Positions 10,101 to 20,100 of a stretch of DNA of 42,122 nucleotides are shown here, one piece after another. Below the pieces are notes generated by a model. It made no database searches. It was not told where the DNA came from and saw only the letters and a list, made by a program, of their open reading frames with translations. Every line of letters begins with the position of its first letter. Position 1 is the first letter of the stretch. The stretch is taken from NCBI GenBank assembly GCA_943704525.1, contig CALSCQ010001300.1, positions 1 through 42,122 on the forward strand, in the 5' to 3' direction. The translations under genes were made by a program, and so were the position numbers. The DNA is from Pigoraptor vietnamica (lineage: Eukaryota; Opisthokonta; Filasterea).

Positions 10101-12566
10101 CTGAGTCGCATGCACTCGATGCTGAGGCGCGAATCGGCGGCCGCCCCGATTTCCCCGCAAGTGCAGCGCGTGCACGCGGAGTTCCAGCGGCAGCAGTCGA
10201 TTGCCGCCATGGAGGCGACGAGCAGCTCTGCCGGTGCTGCCGCTGACGGCATGGAGTCGCCAGCGCAGAAGGAGGAGGAAGGGAGCGGCGCGTTCATGCG
10301 TCGCCTCAGCGCCAGTTTCAGCTCGCCGGCGGTGCTCGAGGCCGACGGCGCCGAACCGCGCAACGCCGGCAGGCGGATGTCGATGCGCACGACCGACGCC
10401 ATCTTCCACCGCCGTGACGCCGTGAACAAGGTATGGGCTCCGGTTGTCTCTTCTGTTGTCGGTGTGCATTTCGTGCTTTGTTTTCCTTGTATAGATGGGC
10501 ACGCGTAAACATCGTGTGAAACGCGTGTCGTATCGTGTAGGTGCTCGGGCGCGCCGAGTCCTCACTCGTCGCAAAGCTGTTGGCCACGAAACCGAACCGG
10601 TGGACGCTCCGTTTTGCGGATCCGGCACTCGAGGCGGCCTTTGGGCGGGCGAACAACTACCGCACGCGCAGGATTTCGCTTGTGCACATTGTCGCCGCGT
10701 GGATATTTCTCACGGCGTGCGTGGCGATCGAGATCGCAAGCGACATGTCGGGCACCCGCAAGGCGATTCTGATATGCGTGCGAATCGTCTGCGGAACGGC
10801 GCTGTGTGGGATAACCGGCGCCATACTCGTTGGGAAAGCGCGTGTTGACGGCTGCTTTGTGTGCTGCGGCGCGACGTGGGAACTCCTTGGCAGTTGCTTT
10901 CGGCGCAAGAGGGCGGCACCGCGCCTGCACGATGGGGAGACGCACGTGTCTCACGAGCGGCTCGACCTCAGCAGCGTCGGCAGCGAGGGCGAAGTGCCGG
11001 CGGCGATTGCCGCGCCGGACGGGATCGACCGCATCAAGCGGAAGAGCATGCCGCACATGGGAGCGACGCCAGTGGAGCCCGCGCCCGCACGCCGCGTCTT
11101 GTCGGAGGCGTTCCGCGCGAATGTCGTCCTCGTGATATTCACGAGTCTGTACATTATGCTGACGCTCGGTCTGGTGCTCGGGAGCGGGTCGTTCATGGCG
11201 CTGGACTTCTGGTCGCCCGCGGCGATGGTTCAGTACCTGGACATAATCCTCGTGGCCTCGCCCGGCATCTCTCTGCGCTTGCAGACGTGGCTGTTCACGG
11301 CATTTGCCGCGGCGGCGATTGTGCTCAAGGCGTTCTATCCGGACGAGTACTCGCTGTTCTCGCTGCTCGTCGGCCTAATTGGCATGATCATTGCGGTGGG
11401 GACACAGTACCTGTTTGAGCGCCACGAGCGCAAGCAGTTCATCCTCGACGCGGTCGCCGTGGAGCAGGAGAAGGAAATTCGCGAGGAAAAGCTCCTCGGG
11501 GAACAGGTGCGATCTCCCAATGTTTTGTTTGTATTTTTTTGTTTTGTTTTTCTTGATACTTTTTATTGTCCGTCCAGTACTCACACATCCGCAACACAAG
11601 CGTGCGTGCACATATATACGTATTCAATTCCCTCCATCATTCACGCAGCTGCTCCACAACATCCTCCCGCCGTCGATTGCGCGCATGCTCAGCGAGCAGG
11701 CGTCGAGCAGCACCGCGCGGCAGTTTGACGCGGTGACCGTGCTCGCGATGGACATTGCGGGATTCACGCTCATGTCTTCCGAAATGGCCGCATCAGACGT
11801 CGTCTTTTTGCTCAATTCGCTCTTCAACGGGTTCGATGCCCTCGTGCGCCTCCTCGGCGTCGAGAAAATCTGCACGATCGGTGGGTGTCTTGTCGTTGTG
11901 CTTCGCGAATGTGACGTCCATGCCGATAACACCTCTCCATCGCAGGCGACGCGTACGTGGCCGCTAGTGGCGCGCCAGAGCCGTGCGCGGACCATGCAGA
12001 GCGCACCTGTCGATTGGGCGTTGAGATGCTCCGCGTCGTCGCCATGTACAATGCCGCACATCGGCCCCGCCGTCCCGTGCAAGTGCGAATCGGCGTGCAC
12101 ACGGGCACGTGCGTCGCCGGCATCCTCGGCGGAAAGGTGCGCAAATTGCCACGCTCACTTTATGAAGCGGTAGGCTCTCTAAATTGTTGACACCTCTCTT
12201 TGTTTTTAGATTCGCTTCAAGTACGATCTCTACGGTGACGCCGTCTACGTGGCGAGCTCCCTCGAGCAGAGCGGCCAGGCGGGCTGCGTGCACATATCGC
12301 GGACGACGGCCGACGTGGTCGATCTTGACCGGCTCGCAGGGTCCCACCGAATGGTGATCGACGCGTGCGATGCGCCCGTCCGCGTTACCGTGAGCGGCGT
12401 GGAAATGGACATTGCGACGGTGCTCGTTCATCCGGCGCGCGTCAAGATCACGGGCGGCCACCGGCTCGACGCCAGCCACAACAGCCACCACAGCAACAAC
12501 AATCCCGCCCCGCAAAGCGCCGCATCGTCGCGCATGACGTCCGCTATGTCTTCGCCCCACTTCTGA
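7197..12566 (+). CDS. Transmembrane adenylyl cyclase with two class III cyclase domains (mammalian-type 2x6 TM layout)
   Basis: Six exons: 7197-8551, 8756-10430, 10541-11506, 11649-11880, 11946-12136 and 12210-12566, all in phase, giving 1591 residues. Order: six hydrophobic helices (about residues 95-265), cyclase domain 1 (about 310-500), a Ser/Ala-rich linker of about 450 residues, a second hydrophobic block of about six helices (about 1055-1310), and cyclase domain 2 (about 1340-1530). This is the layout of animal G-protein-regulated adenylyl cyclases, which make cAMP at the plasma membrane. Domain 1 lacks both metal aspartates (Glu330, Ser376) but keeps the adenine and transition-state residues Lys372, Asp441, Asn448 and Arg452. 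Domain 2 keeps both metal aspartates (Asp1367, Asp1411) but has Cys1407, Tyr1486 and Ser1490 at the other positions. Together they can form one complete active site. Regulation by G proteins is inferred, not seen. Confidence 0.9.
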
Positions 12567-12892
12567 GGACTGCGTGTGCGGTGCAATCTGTTTTGGCGGG
12601 TACCTATTAAGTTAAACAGAAACAACACATCTTCCAACATACTGGAACGCCTTCGAGCAGTCTGTGAACTCGTGACAGGGAGGTAACTGCGATTTGACTG
12701 TCCGCCAATCTTCTGCATATAAAACGCGGCGGACATCAAATTGATTGTCGACCGAGTCACTCCATTTCCTTTTTGGTCCCGCGCAAAAACCGATTACATG
12801 GGCAATTCCCCCAATGCCTCGCGCGAAATAATTGCGCTTGACTATGGACTGACTATGGGATGACGCAGGTGTAATTAACGGGAGACAGCAGG

Positions 12893-12902
12893 GGGGATTT
12901 CC
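12893..12902 (+). promoter_or_regulatory. kappaB-consensus site (distal)
   Basis: GGGGATTTCC fits GGGRNWYYCC exactly and continues as GGGGATTTCCC. It lies 413-422 bp upstream of the NF-kappaB ATG and directly abuts a palindrome containing CCAAT and ATTGG. Confidence 0.5.
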
Positions 12903-12926
12903 CAATATTGGGTCAGCAGAGTTGCG

Positions 12927-12951
12927 TGCGTGCGTGTGTGTGTGTGTGTGT
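12927..12951 (+). repeat. GT/GC-T microsatellite
   Basis: A short run of GCGT units followed by uninterrupted GT repeats in the NF-kappaB upstream region. Similar GT-rich tracts recur in introns of this window. Confidence 0.7.
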
Positions 12952-13061
12952 GCTCGTTTCAGTAACCAACCACTCTCCCTCTCTCCTTTCCCTCTCACTT
13001 GCGGGTGAGTCTCTCTATTGTCCTCGCACTTGGACGTACGACGCCTGGGGACCCACTTAGT

Positions 13062-13071
13062 GGGGAACTCC
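13062..13071 (+). promoter_or_regulatory. kappaB-consensus site (proximal)
   Basis: GGGGAACTCC fits GGGRNWYYCC exactly and sits 244-253 bp upstream of the NF-kappaB ATG and about 170 bp upstream of the TATA box. Confidence 0.45.
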
Positions 13072-13238
13072 ACGTCCACAAGCAGCGGACATTCCTCCAA
13101 CATTGACACACACGCGCGCAGTCTCCCACTCATTAGCGATATTGGTGAAGCCCCACTCCGCCTATCCACACTGCCTCCTCTCCGTGGCTCCTGTCTGCGG
13201 GCGCGTGGGTGCGCATACCCTTCGAGAGGACGTTGGGT

Positions 13239-13247
13239 GGCTATAAG
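13239..13247 (+). promoter_or_regulatory. TATA box of the NF-kappaB gene
   Basis: GCTATAAGT lies about 70 bp before the ATG at 13315, a fitting distance for a start site with a short 5' UTR. Confidence 0.5.
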
Positions 13248-13314
13248 TTTGCAGCGTCTGTTACCGCAGTCGAAGACCTCGGCGACGCAATCGCCGGGCG
13301 ATTAGCGGCCCCAG

Positions 13315-16300
13315 ATGGCGGCTATTGTTCCCAAGGCAAGGCTCACCGCCGACGACGTGGAGCTCGCTCTCCAGCAACTCCAAGCGCTTGATAGCGTGGC
13401 CGCGCAACGGTTTGTGCCGTCAATGCGAGGACCCCTTGCGATTCCCTTTGGCGCGGCGGAGCGCGGCGGATTGAGCCCACAGCTCGAAGTGCCCTCCACT
13501 CCAGACGACGATAGCAGCTCGTTGGCGACGCCTGGGTTCGTGCTCCCGGGCATGGACGTGGCGCTCAAGGCCGAGGACGACGGAACGGTGATGGATTTTG
13601 CAGAGCTTGAACGCCTCCTTCAGCTTGCGCCGGAGCACTTGATGGCCGGACACATGCCGCACGGTTCCACGGACGCGTTCGGCGTTGCGATGGGAGGGCC
13701 CATGGCGGCGGCGCCGGAGCAGCAGTTGCAGATGCAGATGCAGGCGGGCAGCGGCCCCGTCGAGATCCCCGACCTCCTCATGATTACGGACCAGCCGGTG
13801 CAGTTTGGGCGCTTTCGTTACAAGAGCGAGCAGCGCGAACGGTCGCTGGACGGCGAGAAGTCGTGCCCAGAGGTCCAGCTGAACCCGAAGTACCTGTCGC
13901 TGGTGCCGACGGACGCGATTGTAACGGCCACGCTGGTCACGAAGACGACCGGGCCGGACGGTCACCCGCAGCCCCACTGGCACGAGCTCGGCGGAAATAC
14001 GGCGTCGCTGCTCAGTGGTCACGAGAGGAAGGCGCGGTGCGTTGCGTGTGCGCATGCGTGTCGGGGTGTCGTGCATGCGTGTATGCGGGTTTAGTGTAGA
14101 ACGTTCTCCCGCTTGCGCTGTTACTCATCCCACGCCTGACTTTCAGGTTTGAGAACCTCGTCATTCTAATCGAGAAGACGAACAGCACGCGCGTGGCGCG
14201 CAACAAGGAGGACCAGCGCGCCGTGCGCATCCAGTTTCAGCTCACGTTTGGCGTGGGCGGGCGGATGTTCTTTGGGCGCGCCGTGTCGCACCCCGTGTAC
14301 AACGGTGGGTCCCATTTCGTGTCGTCGCGTGCCATCTGGAGCAATGGGAACACAGTGTGTGGGAGCACAGTCCGCGTCTGCGCGCTTGGAGACTTGCGGG
14401 AACAGTGCCTTTTTGTGTCAGATGTTCTTCTGCGAACCATCCACTTGCTCGTTGTGCCGAGACGCTGACTATGCGTCGTCGCCTGCGCAGCCAAACTTAT
14501 GATTAACAGGCTGTCCCACGCCTCTGGGCCCGTTACCGGCGGCAACACCGTGATTCTCCTCTGCTCGAAAGTGCGCAAGGGTGCGTGTCATCCCATCGCG
14601 CGCGTCTCGCACTGCTTTGTGTTGAAAGTTTTTGGCCGATCGTTTCGTATGCCCACTCATCCTGGGCGTATCTTTATCCATGGTGCAGCGTGTACCACTA
14701 TCCGCGTGAGCGAGCGGACGGCGCCGCACAGCGCGTGCGTCTTTGAGGGCACCGGCGCGTGGCAGGAGGGCGTGTGCATCCTGCCCGTGTCGCACCTCTC
14801 GTTCCACCACCAGTTTGCGATAGTGTTTGCCATGCCGCCGTTCCACACACCGAATGTGGGGGCGCCCGTGACCGTGGACATTGAGATTATCGACACGGCC
14901 GATCGCACCAACAGTCAGCCCGTCGAGTATCTCTACATGCCCACGGGTGAGAAGCGTCGTGTGCGCGCCGTGCAAAGCCGGCGTTTCTGTGCGTGTGCCT
15001 TGCGTTGCTTTTCCGTAGTTGTTGCTGACATGCCCTTCTCGCACGTCCCTGCAGACGAGAGCCGGTTGCAAATGGCGCAAGCAAGCAAGAAACGCAAGTT
15101 TGACGACGGCATGAACGATTTCTGGCGACACTTCGGTCTCGGCGGCCCTGGTCCTCAGGGGGGTCAGCCTGGCAACGACCCCTCCGGCGGCGGCGGCGGC
15201 GGCTTTGGACCCCTGGGATTTGGTGGCGGCGGCTTCTCACTAGGAATGCAGCACGGGGGCGCGGGCGGCCCCGCGATGGACGTGATGGCGCTGCACATGA
15301 ACGCCGTCCGCTTTTTTGCGCACTCTGGGGACGCGCGCTTCCTGCTGGCTGCGCAGAGGGGCCTCATCGGGATGTCAGACGCCGACGGGAACAAGTGGGT
15401 GTGGCGAGGATTCTGTGTGTGCGTCGCATGTGGCTCTGCTTTTGTTTGCTTCGTATGCGTTGACTTGGTCCTCATGTTTCTGCGCTTTCTCGCCCAGCTC
15501 TCTTCACCACGCCATCGCGGAGGGCCGCGTCGATGCCGCGCTCGCTCTCGCCGCTGTGGCACTCCCTACGGCCATTTCGGACGCGAACAACGACGGCAAT
15601 GTGAGTTGTCCGTTCGCTGCGCTCTCGGCTTTGTCGAGTGTGTTTTGAAATTGTGACTAACGCTGGGCGCTTTGAAAAACGCAGACGCCGCTTCACTTTG
15701 CTGTTGAGCGACGGCTAGCCACTGTTGTGCAGCGGCTGGTTGAGCTCGGCGCCAACGTTTCCGCGCGCAATGCGGTTGGGAACACGCCCGTGCACCTCGC
15801 TGCCCGACAGCCCGGCCGCGTGGTACTCGAGTGCCTGCTGCGGCAAGGGGCGGTGGGCGTGTGCGAGGCCCTTCTGATGCCAACCGCCGACGGCCTCCTC
15901 CCGGCGCACGTCGCGGTCATCGCGCGTCAGCCCGAGGCACTCGCGGCCATCCTCAACGCTGGCGCCCACCCTGATGCTGTGAGTGTGCTGAACGTCCGCA
16001 TGACCGTCTCGCTGCTGTTGTGCAGTGTGTGTTGCTGCTCGCTGTCCTGCGGTGTGTGCTTTTACTCACTGGAGTCCGCTGCTTGGTACCGCAGCGCGAC
16101 ATGTGCTCGGGATGGACGTGCCTGCACCATGCGGCTGCCCTTGGACTTCCCCCCGTGGCCATGCTCCTCCTCAAGGCCGGCGCAAGCGTGTCATCCTTGT
16201 CGCACGCCGAGCAGACCCCCCTTCACGTCGCCGTGGGCGCTGGTTCTGTGGCTGTCGTGGACGAACTTCTTGGTGCTGGCGCTTCGCCGTGCGAGCCGGA

Positions 16301-16775
16301 CGGCACCGGCCTGACGCCGCTCGACATGGCGGTTGATCTGGCGGCGCGTCCCTCGGGCGAGCGCATTGTCCTCGCGCTGCGCGAGCGTTTGTCGCAGGGC
16401 ACCCTCGCGGCTCCGGAGGCCTTGTCGCGGATGTCATCGATGGATCCCGCGCCCATGTCGGAGGAGGACGGCTCGCGCGGGCCGAGCGGGGACGAGGACT
16501 ACGTCATGCTGCCCGAGAGCCTCAAGGAGGTCAAGATCTCCGACGCCGACCTGCGCATCGGCAAGTGGCGGAAGGAGGGCGCGCAGCAGCAGGGAGGCAT
16601 GAAGATTGCCCGCAAGCTCAAGGCGCGCCTCGGCGACGACAAGGCCGGCGGAAAGTCTGCCAAGCGTAACAAAAGCGCCAAGAGCGGATCGTCGTCGAAG
16701 CTCGCCGAGTTGGCAGCGGAGAAGCCGGCGGCGGCGGACACGGCTGACGGCGTCAGCCTCATGGGCGTTGACTGA
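13315..16775 (+). CDS. NF-kappaB p105/p100-type protein: Rel homology domain plus ankyrin repeats
   Basis: Eight exons in phase: 13315-14036, 14147-14304, 14491-14580, 14689-14946, 15055-15394, 15498-15600, 15685-15978 and 16095-16775, giving 881 residues. After about 155 N-terminal residues comes the Rel homology DNA-binding half, with the recognition loop RFRYKSE at 166-172. The IPT/dimerisation half starts near 294 (GPVTGGNTVILLCSKV, then HHQFAIVFAMPPF). An NLS-like KKRK sits at 421-424 and a Gly-rich hinge at 437-481. Five or six ankyrin repeats fill roughly 495-690, with SLHHAIAEGR, TPLHFAVE, TPVHLAA, TCLHHAAALG and TPLHVAVG. A charged, Lys-rich tail follows and no death domain is visible. 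In animals this layout gives a precursor whose ankyrin half holds the Rel dimer in the cytoplasm until processed or degraded. The Gly-rich hinge is the processing signal in p105. The redox-sensitive Cys of the loop is Ser171 here. Confidence 0.93.
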
Positions 16776-17179
16776 GCGGCGGCGTCGTCGTTTCCTTCCT
16801 TCTTTTAGCAATCGACCCGTCGTTTCGTGCCGAAACGCGGTATTGACGGCCGCTGCTCACCTAATTTGGACGGGATCGCGCGGCCCCACTTTTTCCGCCT
16901 GCTTGTGTTTGCCTGGATTGCGTTTTCGTTTCTTTCGCGATGCGTGCGTGCGGCTGCGTCACTTCTGCCGGCGTTCCAATTCCGCACTAAACACCGAGAA
17001 ACCAGCATGTGGCCGTCGAGATCGTCAGTGACTCTCTCAGGGTCGCACGTCAGCACTTTTCCCGCAAATGAGTTTCTGCGGAACTCTTGCAACCTATTCT
17101 CTTGCCACTGCAGCGCCTTCTTCCCTCTTTTTTTAATTTTAAATTTTCCCTCTGCAAAGCCGCATCGCGACAAGCACGT
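16776..17179. other. Convergent spacer between the NF-kappaB and HECT ligase genes
   Basis: About 400 bp holding the 3' UTRs of two convergent genes. It includes a T-rich stretch at 17124-17150. No gene or structured RNA is apparent. Confidence 0.5.
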
Positions 17180-20100
17180 TCACACAAAACCAAAGTCGCG
17201 GCACTGCGAAATGGCCGTCTTGAGCTTGTCGCGCAGCGTCGCCTCGTCCTCATACGGCGGCAGAACGAGCTGTCGCGAGCACGTCCGCGCTGTGGGATAC
17301 GCGTCCTTCGCGAGGTTCGGGTCGACCGTGATCTCAATCTTGTAGTTCGCCTCGTCGTCGTCATGAGCGCCTGGTGCACGCTCCTGCGCAGCCAGCGCGT
17401 CCGGGGGAAGGTGCCGCGAGCCCGTGACAAACTCGAGCAGGTCGCCAATTTCCTCGGGCGAGAGGCCATCCACCCACCGCCAAAACATGGCTGCGGCCGG
17501 GTGCATCTTGTCAATGTCGACGCGCACGACGTCGGCGGGCGCCCCGTTCGCATTCAAATCCCCTCCCCAGAACATGTCAAACTCGGCGTCGGCGTCAAAA
17601 TCGCTGTCGTCGTCGTCGTCCTCGCTGTCGCCGCCCATCAACATGCCGTGCAAGTCGGTCATTCGCAACACCGCGTCCGTCACAGCCCTCGCGTGCTCCG
17701 AGTTCACGAATGCGGCGAAATTTAGTGCCGCGATTAAGTTCTGCCGGTCCCTCGTCTCCTGCCGGTTCCCCCTCTCCCGCTCCTCCCGGCCAATGAGTCG
17801 CTGGCTGCGACGAGGGCCCGGCTGCGCGGCGCCCACAGCGTTCGCCTGGCCTTGTTCCGCCGGCCCCGCTGCAGCGTTCGCTCCTGCCGCCCCGACACGT
17901 GCGGGCGCACCACGCCTCGCCGCATTCCGTTGGTTTCGCCTGCCACCATTGGCGTGATCCCCAGGATTTTCACCGAGGGCGGCGTGGGGAGCGTAGTGGA
18001 CAGCGAGACGCCGAAGGTCGGCGCCCGAGACCCTCTGCAGGCCAAAAATCGCTTTCCCGAGAGCATCCGGGGGGAGAAGGCGCAGGAAGCCCGTGTCGAC
18101 CGGGTACGTCAAGACATCCGCGAAGCCGTCGGACAGCGCATCCATCTGCGCAATCACACTGTCGCGCACAATCGACTGCGCCATGAGGTCCAGGTAGCGC
18201 CCCTTGTTGCCCTCCGAAAGCGCCATCTCCCGCCCGCCTTCGCACAGCTCGATCTCTTCACCGGATGAGAGCGCACGCGTAAATCGTGGCTCCCCGAGGA
18301 CGGAGAGTGCCGCGGCGTCCAGCTGAACGTCGCGGACGTGCTTCGACAGGGACGCATGCAACTCTGGATCCACCTTCGCGAGCGCGTCGAACGACGTGCC
18401 GTAGTCGTTGTCCATAAAAAGCATCATGAATGCCGGCGCAAGGTGGGCGTCGATGGGCTCGCGACGGACAACCGCGCAACCCATCAGCCGGCCAAACAGC
18501 CTATACTTCACCAGCGACTCGGCGTCGGTCGCACTCTCCGAGAAGTAGGCGCCCGTGCCGGCGTGGCGCGTGACAAAGAGACCCTCCCTTCGCGACAGCA
18601 GCTCTCGAGCGATGGCGGTGAGCGCTGCACTGACGACGCCGGGTCCCTTGCCCAGCTCGCCCTCGAAGCGCGCCGATATCATAAGCGGGTTCAGCGACCC
18701 CATCTCCGTCTTGTTCTTGAATGTGGGCGCCGCGAGCGCAGAAGCTACGATGCGCGATCGGTCAATCACGAGCACGTGTTCCGCCTCCATTTCCGGCGTC
18801 GCGTCTTCCATCTGCTCGCGAAAGTAGCGGACGTTGTGCGTGACAAACGCCCGCACAAATTCGTCGGACATCGCGCAGAGCCTCTCGATGACCATGGGCG
18901 CCGCGGCCGCAATCGCGCGCGTGCAATCCGAATACCCGATGCCGTCCTCCAGTCCCGCGAAGATCGCCATAAAGTCCCGGATGTATTCGTCGTCCACCAT
19001 CACGCAGAGCAGCACCGCGAGCGGCTCCGGCACCCACTTGCCGCGCACGGCCGACTCCGGCGCGAACACCTGAAGGCAGTGGAACACGGTCAAGAGGCCG
19101 TTCGCGAACACCGCCCGGGTCTCGGCGACAATGTCCTCGTCCATGTCCTCGTCCAAAGGCAGCATCGATATGATCCTCTCGACCGCGCGCAGCAGAGTTT
19201 CCTGAAGCTTCCGAGGTGCCACGCCCTGGAGAGGCGCAATGACGCCCGGGTCGTCGTCGTACACGCGGTGGTCAAGCGCGGCAGCGAGCACCGCCAGGCC
19301 CGACGCAGAGCACGAAGGGCGAAAAATGTCATCCGCGTCGTCGGGGTCGGGGTCGGTGAGCGGCGCGCGATCGCCCCACACCTCGCTGCCGGGACCCAGC
19401 CCAATGTGCGCACAAATCGCGAGCATCTCGCGCACCATCACCGCGCGGTGGGTGTCGTTTGCAAAGACGCGGCGAAGGAGAGCGACGCCCTGGTCCGAAA
19501 GCCACGCGCAGTTCGCGCCGTCGCTGAGGTCCCACGCAAGATAGCGGCACAGCTCCCGCGCGCGCTCCTTCGACAACTTTGGACTGGCCGCCACAATCGT
19601 CTGCAGAATGCACTCCCGCATCTCCTCCGTCATGTTGCCGGAGTCCGCTGCGCACCGGTACGGCGCGTCTTCCAGCGCCCGATCACCCGCGCAGAGCACC
19701 CGCGGCCCACGCGCGTCGAGGACGAGCCGGAGCAGGTCGAGGTTGCCAGACGCGCAGGCGTCCACGGCGAGCGAATCCGCGTCGATGGCGCTCATATCCC
19801 AGACCTTCGAGTCGCGCGGGAACCGCCGAAAGACCATCGTGGCCAGCCGCGGGTGCTCGATCACGAGCGAGTGGGTGAACATGCCGCGCGTGCCACCGCG
19901 CGGGAAAATCGCGTCCTCCAGCGCCTGCAGGGGCATCGCGTCAACGACGACGCCCTGCAGCCTCAAAACGCTCGCGGCGTCCTCGCCCTCGAACTTGTCC
20001 ATCAACAAATCCAGCGCATCCACGCACTTCAGCGGGTCCTTGTACACGCACGGCAGCGCCTCGAGCACCGCGCCCGCAAGGTCACTAACGTCGACCGAGC

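Larger units (their letters stand above)
12567..13314. other. Intergenic region upstream of the NF-kappaB gene
   Basis: Contains the cyclase 3' UTR and the NF-kappaB promoter. It carries two kappaB-consensus sites, a near-match at 12799-12810 (GGGCAATTCCCC), a CCCAATATTGGG palindrome at 12901-12912, a GT microsatellite and a TATA box. No coding potential is supported. Confidence 0.55.

Noticed and set aside
16381-16775. Death domain or DSGxxS degron at the NF-kappaB C-terminus
   Set aside because: The tail after the ankyrins is Ser/Glu then Lys/Ala-rich; SEEDGSRGPSG has no DSGxxS spacing and no six-helix death-domain pattern is visible.
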